A stretch of 64,000 nucleotides of DNA from Lysobacter capsici (GCF_018732085.1 NZ_CP076103.1:2852001-2916000); one strand, 5' to 3'. Counted from the first letter of the stretch, positions 33,265-42,559 are shown. The notes: a model not told the origin generated them from the letters alone. Numbers and translations: made by a program.

Positions 33265-34427
33265 GACGTCAACACCACCGCGCTGGCCGCATCCCACGAC
33301 AGCCACAGCGTGTCGTCCCAGTCGTAATGCGGCTGCGAGCTGCGCGCGACATGGGTTTCCTGCACCCGCACGATCGCGCCAGCCTCGGTCTGCACATGGT
33401 AGATCGACACATCGCCCAGATAGGCGATATCGCGGACCTTGCCGACCACCACGTTCTCCATCCCCTCGGGCCGGGTCTCGTGGACGTCGATCTTCTCCGG
33501 ACGCACCGCGATTCCAACGGCCGTGCCTTCCGGCAGCGGATCGGGATGGCGCGCGAGCAGTTCGCCGCCGACCTCGTCGCACTGGATACGCAGGTTGTTT
33601 TCGTCGTGACCGAGCACGCGGCCGTCGAGCAGGTTGATGCCGCCGATGAACTCGGCGACGAAACGCGTCGACGGGTATTCGTACAGCACCGCCGGGGTCG
33701 ACACCTGGACGATGCGGCCGGCGTCCATCACCGCGATGCGCGAGGACATGGTCATCGCTTCTTCCTGGTCGTGGGTGACCATGATGAAGGTGGTGCCGAC
33801 GCGTTCCTGGATGCTGACCAGTTCGAACTGGGTGTGCTCGCGCAGCTTCTTGTCCAGCGCGCCCAGCGGCTCATCGAGCAGCAGCAACTTCGGTTGTTTG
33901 GCCAGGGCGCGCGCCAAGGCCACGCGCTGACGCTGGCCACCGGACAACTGATCGGGCCGGCGATTGCCGAGTTGCGGCATCCGCACCAGTTCCAGCATCG
34001 CCTGCACGCGATCGCGGATCTCGCCCGCGCCGAGCCGGTCCGCGCCGCTGGAATGCTTGAGCCCGAAGGCGATGTTCTGGGCCACGCTCATGTGCGGGAA
34101 CAGCGCATAGCTTTGGAACATCATGTTGACCGGCCGCTGGTACGGCGGCAGGTCGGTCACGTCGACGCCGTCGATCAGCACCCGTCCGCGATCGGGCGAT
34201 TCGAACCCGGCCAGCACCCGCAGCAGGGTGCTTTTGCCGGAACCGGAGCCGCCGAGCAGGGCGAAGAACTCGCCGCGGTACACGTCCAGGGAAATATCGT
34301 CGCAGGCGTAGACCTTGCCGAAGGTCTTGGTCACACCCTCGATGCGCACGAACGGCTGCGCGGCCGGATCGCGCCAGGGTTCGACCGTGGCGGGCGTCGT
34401 GGCGGAGCGGGGCGGCGGGACGCTCAC
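33261..34427 (-). CDS. potG: Putrescine ABC transporter ATPase
   Basis: The 388-residue ATPase has the Walker A motif GGSGSGKST at 59-67, the Q-loop in MMFQSYALF, the signature LSGGQ at 161-165, Walker B LLLLDEP ending near 186 and the switch His in VTHDQEEA. A C-terminal TOBE-type regulatory domain (about 290-380) is usual for spermidine/putrescine importers. The start is GTG 34427, four bases after the potF stop. Confidence 0.95.
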   Translation of the reverse strand: MSVPPPRSATTPATVEPWRDPAAQPFVRIEGVTKTFGKVYACDDISLDVYRGEFFALLGGSGSGKSTLLRVLAGFESPDRGRVLIDGVDVTDLPPYQRPVNMMFQSYALFPHMSVAQNIAFGLKHSSGADRLGAGEIRDRVQAMLELVRMPQLGNRRPDQLSGGQRQRVALARALAKQPKLLLLDEPLGALDKKLREHTQFELVSIQERVGTTFIMVTHDQEEAMTMSSRIAVMDAGRIVQVSTPAVLYEYPSTRFVAEFIGGINLLDGRVLGHDENNLRIQCDEVGGELLARHPDPLPEGTAVGIAVRPEKIDVHETRPEGMENVVVGKVRDIAYLGDVSIYHVQTEAGAIVRVQETHVARSSQPHYDWDDTLWLSWDAASAVVLTS

Positions 34428-34431
34428 GCGC

Positions 34432-35580
34432 TCAGTGCCCGCTCTTGATGCTGGTCCAGGCGCGCACGCGCTGGCGTTGCACGTCTTCGGGCAGGCTCTT
34501 GGGATCGATCAGCTTGGCGCGCACGCTTTCGGGCGGATACACGCCGACATCCTGCGCGATCGCCGGATCGACCAGCGCGGTCGCGTCCTTGTTGGCGCTG
34601 GCGTAGGCGACATGGTTGCTGATCGCCGCGGCGACCTTGGGGTCGAGCAAGTAGTCGATGAAGGCGTGGGCGTTGCCGGCGTGCTTGCTGTCCTTGGGAA
34701 TCGCGATCACGTCGACCCAGCGGATCGCGCCTTCCTTCGGGATCACGAAGCGCAGGTTCGGCGCCGGTTGGCCGGCTTTCTTGGCCGCATCGAAGGCGTC
34801 GGTGCTGGCCTGGGCGATGTCACCCGAATAGCCCATCACCAGGCAGGCGTCGCCGTTGGCGAAGGCGTCCTTGTATTCGGCGTTGTTGAAGGTGCGCACG
34901 AACGGGCGGATCGCGCTGTAGACCTTGCGCACCGCGTCGATCTCGTCGGCGGCGCCGGCATTGGGATCGCGGCCGAGCCAGATCAGCGCCGCGCCGAAGG
35001 CTTCCTGGTCGTCGTCGAGCACGGTGATGCCGCATTTCTGCAACTTGGCGGCGTTGGCCGGATCGAACAGCAGCGACCACGAATCCAGCGGCGCGTCGGC
35101 GCCGAGCGCGGCCTTGATCTTGTCGATGTTGATGCCCAGGCCGGTGGTGCCCCACATGTACGGCACCAGGTGGGCGTTGCCCGGATCGATCGCGGCGAGG
35201 TTCTGCAGCAACTGCGGGTCCAGGTGATTCCAGTTCTTGAGCTTGCCCTTGTCCAGCGCGGCGTACATTCCGGCCTTGACCTGGCGCTGCGCGAACGGCC
35301 GCGCCGACGGGAACACCACGTCGTAGCCCGAGGCGCCGGCGCTGAGCTTGCTTTCCAGGGTTTCGTTGGCGTCGTAGACGTCGTAGTTGACCTTGATGCC
35401 GTTGGCCGTCTCGAAGTTCTTGACCGTGTCGTCGGCGACGTAGTCCGACCAGTTGTAGACGTTGAGCACCTTCTCCTCCGCGCCGGCCGGCGTGGCGGCC
35501 GCGGGGGCATCGGACGGCTTGCCGCCGCCGCAGGCGGTCAGCAGCAGGGCGCAGGCGAGCGGGGCGAGGCGCAGGATCAC
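34432..35580 (-). CDS. potF: Putrescine-binding lipoprotein
   Basis: The 382-residue protein has a lipoprotein signal with lipobox LTAC and lipidated Cys17, unlike the soluble PotF of E. coli. It then has the polyamine-binding start LNVYNWSDYVADDTVKNFE and the typical two-lobed fold, with Trp and Asp residues (for example WGTTGLGINIDKI) that usually line the ligand site. GTG 35580 follows a GGAG site. It is first in the potFGHI operon. Confidence 0.93.
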   Translation of the reverse strand: MILRLAPLACALLLTACGGGKPSDAPAAATPAGAEEKVLNVYNWSDYVADDTVKNFETANGIKVNYDVYDANETLESKLSAGASGYDVVFPSARPFAQRQVKAGMYAALDKGKLKNWNHLDPQLLQNLAAIDPGNAHLVPYMWGTTGLGINIDKIKAALGADAPLDSWSLLFDPANAAKLQKCGITVLDDDQEAFGAALIWLGRDPNAGAADEIDAVRKVYSAIRPFVRTFNNAEYKDAFANGDACLVMGYSGDIAQASTDAFDAAKKAGQPAPNLRFVIPKEGAIRWVDVIAIPKDSKHAGNAHAFIDYLLDPKVAAAISNHVAYASANKDATALVDPAIAQDVGVYPPESVRAKLIDPKSLPEDVQRQRVRAWTSIKSGH

Positions 35581-35721
35581 GGCGAACTCCGGAGCAACGA
35601 GGCGTTGCGGGGATGTTCGGAGCGGGGGCGTACGGTGTCAATGCGATTCGGGTAGATGGTGTCGGCGAGGGCGCGGCCTGAGCCCTCAACCGCCTGGCTC
35701 GCCACGCACCCGACGTAACAG

Positions 35722-35760
35722 CCCCCTCTCCCGCTTGCGGGAGAGGGCTGGGGTGAGGGC
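35722..35760. repeat. CTCTCCCGCTTGCGGGAGAG repeat, copy 1
   Basis: A hairpin of CCCTCTCCCGC with GCGGGAGAGGG is followed by a constant GGGGTGAGGGC tail. Copies with the same tail lie at 42,036-42,076 (inside a gene) and 57,084-57,121. Confidence 0.8.
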
Positions 35761-35888
35761 ACAACGCCACAGCGAAACGCGGCGCCCGCTCAAATCCCCA
35801 CCGTGCCCCACCCATGCACACCAGCGCCTGCGTTATCGTCTGCCTCAGCACCTGTCCATGCCACCACCACCGTTCGGGGAGAACTGTG

Positions 35889-36677
35889 ATGCCGATTCGC
35901 CCGCACAACCGTTCCCCCTTCGCCACCATGGCGCGGTCCATCGCACTCGCATCGCTGCTGCTACCGCTGCCGGCACTGGCCCAAGACGACCCGCCCGCCG
36001 ACCCGGCGAGCGCCGACGCCCCGTGGTCGGTCCGCGGCAGCGTCACCGCGATGAGCGACTACGTCTGGCGCGGCGTATCCCAGACCCAGGAAGATCCCGC
36101 CGTGCAGGCCGAGATCAACCTGGAGCACTCCAGCGGCTTCTACGTTGGCCTATGGGCGTCGAGCATCGACTTCACCGGCGCGGGCGAGGAGGACGACGGC
36201 ATCGATTACGAACTCGACGGCTACCTGGGCTGGTCCGGCGAACTGCGTCCGGGCCTGGAACTCGACCTCGTCCTCACCCGCGCCGCGTACCCAGGCGCGC
36301 GCAAGGGCTTCGACTACGACTACACCGAACTCGAAGGCACCTTGAGTTTCGCTCAGTACTACCACGCGGGCCTGGCGTATTCGCCGGACATCTTCGGCCT
36401 GGGCGGCAAGGGGTATTACTGGACCGCGGGCGGCGAATGGCCGCTGGGCGACAGCGGTTTCGGATTGAAGGCGCAGGTCGGCCACTACGATCTGCAGGAC
36501 GCGGCCGGCGACAGTTACAACGACTATCTGCTCGGGTTGACCCGCGAGTTCGGGCCGGTCAAGGCGGAGCTGCAGTACACCGACACGTCGAGTTATGGGC
36601 CTAAGTTGTCGGAGGCGTTGGATGATGCGAAGTTGGCCGATGGCAAGGTGACGTTGCTGGTGGGTTGGGAGTTTTGA
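35889..36677 (+). CDS. TorF-family putative porin
   Basis: The 262-residue protein has a signal peptide (about 1-32, ending ALAQ). A barrel of alternating residues starts at WSVRGSVTAMSDYVWRGVSQ, the hallmark of the TorF/Gcw_chp family, and the chain ends with the terminal Phe WEF. ATG 35889 has a GGGGAGAA site. It is divergent from potF, so it might help polyamines or other small solutes cross the outer membrane; that link is only positional. Confidence 0.88.
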   Translation: MPIRPHNRSPFATMARSIALASLLLPLPALAQDDPPADPASADAPWSVRGSVTAMSDYVWRGVSQTQEDPAVQAEINLEHSSGFYVGLWASSIDFTGAGEEDDGIDYELDGYLGWSGELRPGLELDLVLTRAAYPGARKGFDYDYTELEGTLSFAQYYHAGLAYSPDIFGLGGKGYYWTAGGEWPLGDSGFGLKAQVGHYDLQDAAGDSYNDYLLGLTREFGPVKAELQYTDTSSYGPKLSEALDDAKLADGKVTLLVGWEF

Positions 36678-36756
36678 GGGGGTGATGAGATGTGGAGGTT
36701 GCTGTCTTCCGCTTTTCGTTGCTCTGCCGCTGTGACGCGTGTTGCGGCGTTAATGC

Positions 36757-37410
36757 GATTTCGCGGTCGCGGCTTGCGCCGCTTCTACAGGTAGGCCATG
36801 TGGCTTTCGCCTCGTTTCAATCGTCGCATCCAGCGCTGCGAGGCCGCTGACTCGCGTTAGCAAAAGCACACCCGGAGGGCGGCGCACATGGATGTGCGCC
36901 GTGCGCCACCGAGACAGGATGTCTCGTGTGGCGCATGCCTGCGCAAGCACCGATCGTGCGGCTTTTGATTCGAAACAGGAACGCCTTTTTCTTTGGTGAC
37001 TTTCTTTTGTGGCTCTGGACAAAAGAAAGTTACCCGCCGCTTTAGTGGCGGAAGCTTTTGATCTTGCTTGCAGCCCCTAAAGCTTTGGAGCTTATGAAGC
37101 CCAAGGCAAGATCAACAGCTTTCGTCCGCAAGCGGCCGAGTTACTTTCTTTTGTCAAAAGCGACAAAAGAAAGGTAACCAAAGAAAAACGCTTTTCTTTG
37201 AATCAAAGGCCCGCACGATCGGTGCCGACGCAGGCATGCGCCACACGGGACATCCTGTCCCGGTGGCGCACGGCGCACATCCATGTGCGCCGCCCTCCGG
37301 GTGTGCTTTTGTTCTCGCGAGTTACGAGCGTCGTAGCGCTGGATGAACTGCGCGAATTGGGGCGAAAGCCACATGGCCTCCCTGTAGGAGCGGCGCGAGC
37401 CGCGACCGCG
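36757..37410. repeat. Nested composite inverted repeat (about 650 bp)
   Basis: The outer ends are inverted TAGGAGCGGCGC halves. Next inside is CCATGTGGCTTTCGCC (36,798-36,811) against GGCGAAAGCCACATGG (37,361). Then come about 150-base imperfect arms (36,860-37,010 and 37,152-37,312), which include GGCGGCGCACATGGATGTGC and ACAGGATGTCTCGTGTGGCG, and an innermost AAAAGAAAGT/ACTTTCTTTT with GATCTTGC/GGCAAGATC. No transposase or coding sequence is present. Small open frames here are products of the repeat. Confidence 0.85.
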
Positions 37411-37484
37411 CCATCACGGCAACGGCGCGATTTTCGTCATAGGCGTATTCCCGCGGTCGCGGCTCGCGCCGCTCCTACAGGGGC
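37379..37484. repeat. TAGGAGCGGCGC-family palindrome
   Basis: This complete palindrome has left arm CCCTGTAGGAGCGGCGCGAG and right arm ending CTCCTACAGGGG. Its left half also serves as the right outer end of the nested repeat 36,757-37,410, so the two structures overlap. Confidence 0.8.
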
Positions 37485-37582
37485 TACGGCAGGTCACGCG
37501 ACGTCTGGGGTTTTTGCGAAACGCAATTTCCGGTGTTCGTTGCAATCAATCGCAACCGAAACACGCAGCGAAAAAAACCGAA

Positions 37583-38509
37583 TCACCCAAACAACCCCCG
37601 CTCACACACCCCAACCACCACCTCCCGCAACCACCGATTGGCCGGATCGAACTCACTGTTCGCATGCCAATACAAATGCAACTGCGCCGCCGGCAACGCG
37701 AACGGCACCGCCACCCGCAACAAACGCGAACGACCGATGATCCGCCCTGCAAGCCCCGCGGGCATCGTCAACAAGGCATCGGACTGCGACACCACCTCGC
37801 ACGCCGAGTGATAGTTCTGGCATCGCAGCGCGATCGGCCGCTGCAATCCCAGGTTGAGCAGCGCGATGTCCTCGATCACCTGACCGCTCGCGCGCGTCGA
37901 CACCGCGACATGCCGCGCCTGCAGGTACTGCTTCAAGGTCAGCCGCTTCGCCAACGCATGACCGGCGCGCATCACCACGCAGAAGCCGTCCTGAAACAGG
38001 GGCTGGTGCCGCACCGGTTCGCTGATCGGCAGGGCCACGTCGATCGCCAGATCGACCTGGCCGGCGGCGAGTTCGCGGCCCAGTTCGCGTCGCGCCACCG
38101 CCACGCTGGCCAAGGTCGCGCCCGGCGCCTGCGCGTGCAGCGTTTGCGCCAGCGCCGGCAACAGGGCGGTCTCGGTCGCGTCGGGCATGCCGATGCGGAA
38201 GCCCTGGCGGGCCTGGGCCGGGTCGAAACGGTCCCATTGCTGCAGCAGTTCGCGCAGGCGGCTGAGCGCGTCGGTCAGCAGCGGCGCGATGCGCTGGCAG
38301 GCCGGGGTCGGGCTCATGCGCCGGCCGTCGCGCACGAACAACGGGTCGCCGAACTGCTGGCGCAGGCGCGCGAGCGCATGGCTCACCGCCGATGGCGTTA
38401 GGTACAGCGACTGCGCCGCGCGGCTGAGGTTCTGCTCGCGGTACACGGCCTCGAACACCTTGAGCAGGTTGAGGTCGAGCTGGTCGATCCGGTTATGAAT
38501 CTGGTTCAT
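37583..38509 (-). CDS. LysR-family regulator of the acyl-CoA gene set
   Basis: The 308-residue LysR protein begins LDLNLLKVFEAVYREQNLSR, with the helix-turn-helix at about 9-66 (PSAVSHALARLRQQFGDPLF). This N-terminal style is common in the NodD/LinR branch. It is divergent from the acyl-CoA dehydrogenase at 38,601 with a 91-base intergenic region and very likely controls that cluster. Confidence 0.92.
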   Translation of the reverse strand: MNQIHNRIDQLDLNLLKVFEAVYREQNLSRAAQSLYLTPSAVSHALARLRQQFGDPLFVRDGRRMSPTPACQRIAPLLTDALSRLRELLQQWDRFDPAQARQGFRIGMPDATETALLPALAQTLHAQAPGATLASVAVARRELGRELAAGQVDLAIDVALPISEPVRHQPLFQDGFCVVMRAGHALAKRLTLKQYLQARHVAVSTRASGQVIEDIALLNLGLQRPIALRCQNYHSACEVVSQSDALLTMPAGLAGRIIGRSRLLRVAVPFALPAAQLHLYWHANSEFDPANRWLREVVVGVCERGLFG

Positions 38510-38511
38510 GA

Positions 38512-38541
38512 TGCGAAGTTAGCAAAGATCACTTCATTCAT
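38512..38541. promoter_or_regulatory. Candidate LysR site between divergent genes
   Basis: An imperfect dyad of GAAGT (38,515-38,519) and ACTTC (38,531-38,535) lies directly upstream of the LysR start. The short arms make this a weak prediction. Confidence 0.25.
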
Positions 38542-38600
38542 GCTGGCCGGGCGCTTAGGATGCAGACGGGCCGGGCCTTCGCCGGCATCGGGAATTCGTG

Positions 38601-39878
38601 ATGGACTTCGCACCCAGCGCGCGCAGCGCCGACTATCTGCAACGCCTGCAAGCCTTCATCGCCGAACACATCGCGCCGTTCGAAGACACGTATCGGCGCG
38701 AGAATGCGAACACCAACGCCGGCGCCGACTGGCGCCAGTGGCGGGTGCATCCGCGCATCGCCGAACTCAAGCGCCTGGCGCGCGAGGCGGGCCTGTGGAA
38801 TCTATTCCTGCCCGATGCGCAGCTCGGCGCGGACCTGTCGGTGCTCGATTACGCGCCGCTGGCCGAGGCCATGGGCCATTACGAATTCGCCGCGGACATC
38901 TTCAACTGCAACGCGCCCGACACCGGCAACATGGAAGTGCTGCATCACTTCGGCAGCGATGCGCAGAAACAGCAATGGCTGCGGCCGCTGCTCGACGGCG
39001 AGATCCGCTCGGTATTCTGCATGACCGAGCCGGACGTGGCGTCGTCGGATGCGACCAATATGCAGGCGACCGTGCGCGTGGACGGCGATGACTTGCTGCT
39101 CGACGGGCGCAAGTGGTGGTCGACCGGCATCGGCCACCCCGACGCGAAGCTGGCGATCTTCATGGGCCTGTCCGATCCCGACGCCGAACCGCACAAGCGC
39201 CACAGCATGGTACTGGTGCCGCTGGATGCGCCGGGGGTGCGGATCGAACGCATGCTGCCGACCTTCGGCGAGTACGATCCGCCTTACGGTCACGGCGAGG
39301 TGGTGTTCGATAATGTGCGCGTCCACAAGGACCAGTTGATCCTCGGCCTGGGCCAGGGTTTCGCGATCGCGCAGGGGCGGCTCGGCCCGGGCCGCATCCA
39401 TCACTGCATGCGCGCGATCGGCGCGGCCGAGCGCGCGCTGGAACTGACCATCCGCCGTGGCGCCTCGCGCCAGGCGTTCGGCCAGCCGATCCTGCGCCTG
39501 GGCGGCAATCTCGAACGCATCGCGCAGGCGCGCATGGCGATCGATCAGGCGCGTCTGCTGACCTTGTACGCGGCGTGGAAGATCGAGCACTTCGGGGTCA
39601 AGGCGGCGATGACCGAAATCTCGGCGATCAAGGTGGTCGCGCCGAACATGCTGCAGGACATCGTCGACCAGGCGATCCAGATGCACGGCGGCGCCGGGGT
39701 GTCGAACGATCTGCCGCTGACCGGATTGTTCATGATCGCGCGCGCGCTGCGCATTGCCGACGGCCCGGACGAAGTGCATCGTGCGATGGTCGCGCGCATG
39801 GAACTGGCCAAGTACGGTTTGAGTTCCAGCCAGAACCGTCAACACCAGAAAGAACGCGCTCACAAGGAACCGGCATGA
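38601..39878 (+). CDS. Acyl-CoA dehydrogenase (ACAD10/11-like context)
   Basis: The 425-residue flavoprotein has the ACAD three-part layout: N-terminal helices (1-130), the beta domain with CMTEPDVASSDATNMQ (about 137-152), and a C-terminal helical domain with GGAGVSNDLPL (about 364-374). The ATG at 38601 directly follows an in-frame GTG. The stop overlaps the next gene by 4 bases. It is linked to an APH-type kinase and SDRs, as in systems that handle hydroxyacyl-CoA through a phosphorylated intermediate, so it may eliminate phosphate rather than dehydrogenate. Confidence 0.92.
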   Translation: MDFAPSARSADYLQRLQAFIAEHIAPFEDTYRRENANTNAGADWRQWRVHPRIAELKRLAREAGLWNLFLPDAQLGADLSVLDYAPLAEAMGHYEFAADIFNCNAPDTGNMEVLHHFGSDAQKQQWLRPLLDGEIRSVFCMTEPDVASSDATNMQATVRVDGDDLLLDGRKWWSTGIGHPDAKLAIFMGLSDPDAEPHKRHSMVLVPLDAPGVRIERMLPTFGEYDPPYGHGEVVFDNVRVHKDQLILGLGQGFAIAQGRLGPGRIHHCMRAIGAAERALELTIRRGASRQAFGQPILRLGGNLERIAQARMAIDQARLLTLYAAWKIEHFGVKAAMTEISAIKVVAPNMLQDIVDQAIQMHGGAGVSNDLPLTGLFMIARALRIADGPDEVHRAMVARMELAKYGLSSSQNRQHQKERAHKEPA

Positions 39879-40711
39879 CCACCGCAACCCGCGTCTTCAT
39901 CACCGGCGGTGCCTCCGGGCTCGGCCGCGCCCTTGCCGAAGGCTATGCCCGCGACGGCGCGCGCGTGTGCATCGGCGATGTCAACGCGGCGCGCGGCGAA
40001 GAAACCCTCGCGGCGCTGCGCGCATTGGGCGCAACCGCGCATTATCTGCACTGCGACGTGACCCGCGAGCAAGACCTGCAGGCCGCGGCCGACTGGCTGC
40101 TGGCGCAGTGGGGCGGGGTGGATCTGGTGTTCAACAATGCCGGCGTCGCCGACATGGGGCCGGTCGAGGCCATGCCGATCGCCGACTGGCAGTGGATGAT
40201 CGACATCAACCTGCTCGGCGTGGTGCGCGGCTGCAAGGTATTCGCGCCGTTGCTGCGCAAGCAGGGCAGCGGCCGCTTGGTCAACATCGCCTCGATGGCC
40301 GGTTTGATCCATCCGCCGTTCGCGGGCGCGTACAACGCGACCAAGGCCGCGGTGGTGGCGCTGTCGGAAACGCTCAAGGCCGAACTCGGATCGGCCGGGA
40401 TCGAGGTCAGTGTGGTCTGCCCGGCGTTCTTCCGCACCAACCTCAGCGAGAGCCTGCGCAGCACCGACCCGCGCTATGCGCGCTGGATGCGCAAGCTGGT
40501 CGACGAATCCACGATCGGCGCCGACGAGATCGCCGCGATGATCCGCGCCGGCGTGGCGCGCGGCGAGTTTCGCATTCTCACTCATGCCTCGGCGCGGCGG
40601 TTCTGGATGCTCAAGCGATGCTTGCCGTACAGCTGGTACGAAGCGGCGATGCGTCGCGCCGGCCAGGGCGGGGCGAAGAAGAAGCCGGCGCCGGTCGGCC
40701 GCAAGGCATGA
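39875..40711 (+). CDS. Short-chain dehydrogenase/reductase
   Basis: The 278-residue NAD(P)-dependent SDR has the cofactor motif TGGASGLG at 10-17, NNAG at 87-90 and the catalytic Ser140, Tyr153 and Lys157. Asp35 after the second strand favours NAD(H). The C-terminus is Lys/Pro-rich. It overlaps the ACAD gene (ATGA) and the kinase gene (ATGA), so all three are translationally coupled. The probable task is oxidation or reduction of a hydroxy- or oxoacyl intermediate. Confidence 0.92.
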   Translation: MTTATRVFITGGASGLGRALAEGYARDGARVCIGDVNAARGEETLAALRALGATAHYLHCDVTREQDLQAAADWLLAQWGGVDLVFNNAGVADMGPVEAMPIADWQWMIDINLLGVVRGCKVFAPLLRKQGSGRLVNIASMAGLIHPPFAGAYNATKAAVVALSETLKAELGSAGIEVSVVCPAFFRTNLSESLRSTDPRYARWMRKLVDESTIGADEIAAMIRAGVARGEFRILTHASARRFWMLKRCLPYSWYEAAMRRAGQGGAKKKPAPVGRKA

Positions 40712-41793
40712 GCGCGGCGGACGAACGCAGCAACGACGGCTCGCGCGCGGTGCGTGCGGGCGAGGAACTCGATGTCGCTGCGGTCGACGCCTGGCTCAAG
40801 CCGCGCCTGCCGCATCTGCACGGCGCGCCGCAGGTCACCCAGTACGCCGGCGGCGCGTCGAACTGGACCTATCGCCTGCACTACGACAACGACGACCTGA
40901 TCCTGCGTCGCCCGCCGGCCGGCAAGAAAGCCAAGTCCGCGCACGACATGGGCCGCGAATTCCGCATCCAGCAGGCGCTCAAACCCGTTTTCCCGTTCGT
41001 GCCGGCGATGTACGCGCATTGCGAAGACACCCAGGTGATCGGCGCGGAGTTCTACGTGATGCAGCGGCTCGACGGGCTGATCCTGCGCAAGAACCTGCCG
41101 TCCGGGCTGGACCTGAGCCGCGATCAGGTTCGCAGCTTGTGCCTGCATGTCCTCGATACCTTGATCGCATTGCATCAGGTCGACCATCGCGCCGCCGGCC
41201 TGGAACATCTCGCGCCGGGTGCCGGTTACGGCCAGCGCCAGATCGACGGCTGGAGCAAGCGCTATACCGACGCACGCACCTGGAACGTTCCCGCTGGCGG
41301 CAAGATCATGGCCTGGTTGAAGGCGAACCTGCCGCGCGACGAACGCATCTGCCTCACCCACAACGACTTCCGGTTCGACAACGTGGTACTCGACCGCAAC
41401 GATCCGACCCGGGTGATCGGCGTGCTGGATTGGGAGCTGGCGACGCTCGGCGATCCGTTGATGGATGTCGGCAATCTGCTCGCCTATTGGGTGGAGGCCG
41501 GCGACGACTTCATCGCCCGCGATACGCGGCGGCAACCGACCCACTTGCCCGGCATGTTCACTCGCCGCGAGGTGATGCAGTACTACAGCGAACGCACCGG
41601 CATGCAGCCGCGCAGTTGGGCGTTCTACGAGGTCTACGGCTTGTTTCGCCTGTCGGCGATCGCCCAGCAGATCTATTACCGCTATCACCACCGGCAGACC
41701 CGCAACCCGGCGTTCAAGCGTTTCTGGCTGTCGGTGAATTACCTGCATTGGCGTTGCCGCAAGGCGATCGCGCAAGACCGGCGAGGGCCGTGA
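40708..41793 (+). CDS. APH-family phosphotransferase (hydroxyacyl-CoA kinase-like)
   Basis: The 361-residue protein of the aminoglycoside-phosphotransferase fold has the catalytic loop LTHNDFRFDN (about residues 219-228, Asp as base) and the metal-binding IGVLDWELATLGDPLMDV (about 238-255). This form is the one fused to ACADs in animal ACAD10/11 and is separate here. LvaA of the Pseudomonas levulinate pathway belongs to the same type and phosphorylates a 4-hydroxyacyl-CoA. It is coupled to the SDR upstream, and the next gene starts one base after its stop. Confidence 0.9.
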   Translation: MSAADERSNDGSRAVRAGEELDVAAVDAWLKPRLPHLHGAPQVTQYAGGASNWTYRLHYDNDDLILRRPPAGKKAKSAHDMGREFRIQQALKPVFPFVPAMYAHCEDTQVIGAEFYVMQRLDGLILRKNLPSGLDLSRDQVRSLCLHVLDTLIALHQVDHRAAGLEHLAPGAGYGQRQIDGWSKRYTDARTWNVPAGGKIMAWLKANLPRDERICLTHNDFRFDNVVLDRNDPTRVIGVLDWELATLGDPLMDVGNLLAYWVEAGDDFIARDTRRQPTHLPGMFTRREVMQYYSERTGMQPRSWAFYEVYGLFRLSAIAQQIYYRYHHRQTRNPAFKRFWLSVNYLHWRCRKAIAQDRRGP

Positions 41794-41794
41794 G

Positions 41795-42559
41795 ATGGCC
41801 GCGACGATCCATCTGATCCGCCACGGCCAGGCCGCATTCGGCGCGGCCGATTACGATCAGCTCAGCGAGCGCGGACGCGAACAGTCGCGCCTGCTCGGTG
41901 CCGCATTGGCGCCGCTCGCAGGCGAAGGCGATATCGCGATCTGCGGCGGCATGCGCCGGCATCGGCAGACCGCCGACGAATGTCTGGCGGCGATGTATCC
42001 AACACACGCACCCCAACACGACCCCGCGGATGCAAGCCCCTCTCCCGTTGACGGGAGAGGGGTTGGGGTGAGGGCCGCCCCCCAAATCGACCCACGCTGG
42101 AACGAATTCGACCACCAGCAAATCATTGCCCGCCACGCCCCAGAATACAGCGACCACGAACATCTGGTCGCCGAATTCAGCCGCGCCGCCGATCCACGCC
42201 GTGCGTTCCAGACGCTGTTCGCTGCGGCGATGACGCGCTGGTCGGGCGGACATTTCGATCACGAGTACAGCGAACCGTGGCCGTCGTTCGGCCAGCGCTG
42301 CCGCGATGCCTTGCAGGCCGCGGCCGAAGCCGCGCCGTCGTCGACCTCGAATATCTGGGTGTTCACCTCCGGCGGCCCGATCGCCGCGATCGTCCAGCAT
42401 TTGCTGCAGGCGCCCGATGCGCAGGCGATGAAACTCAGCTGGACCCTGGTCAACGCCGGCGTCACTCAAGTGCATGTCGCCCGCGGCGGCCTGCGCCTGT
42501 CCACCTTCAACGGCCACGCCCATCTGTACGGACGCGCCGACCTGATCACTTATCGCTGA
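41795..42559 (+). CDS. Histidine-phosphatase-fold protein lacking the second His
   Basis: The 254-residue protein starts IHLIRHGQAAFG, the phosphohistidine motif (His10). The C-terminal motif that usually reads S-H-G-G is TSGG here, with Ser192 in place of the second catalytic His. That may mean altered or lost phosphatase activity, or it may be a trait of this subfamily. Residues about 79-97 (SPSPVDGRGVGVRAA) are encoded by a palindromic repeat inserted in frame. The gene lies in the ACAD-SDR-kinase set and might act on the phosphorylated intermediate. Confidence 0.85.
   Translation: MAATIHLIRHGQAAFGAADYDQLSERGREQSRLLGAALAPLAGEGDIAICGGMRRHRQTADECLAAMYPTHAPQHDPADASPSPVDGRGVGVRAAPQIDPRWNEFDHQQIIARHAPEYSDHEHLVAEFSRAADPRRAFQTLFAAAMTRWSGGHFDHEYSEPWPSFGQRCRDALQAAAEAAPSSTSNIWVFTSGGPIAAIVQHLLQAPDAQAMKLSWTLVNAGVTQVHVARGGLRLSTFNGHAHLYGRADLITYR
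42036..42076. repeat. CTCTCCCG repeat, copy 2, inside a coding sequence
   Basis: The hairpin CCCCTCTCCCG with CGGGAGAGGGG is followed by GGGGTGAGGGC. It lies within the histidine-phosphatase gene without shifting its frame. It is the same element as at 35,722 and 57,084. Confidence 0.8.

Noticed and set aside
36750..37740. Small open frames within the nested inverted repeat
   Set aside because: They encode near-identical peptides from the two arms and the palindromes, so they are by-products of the repeat.
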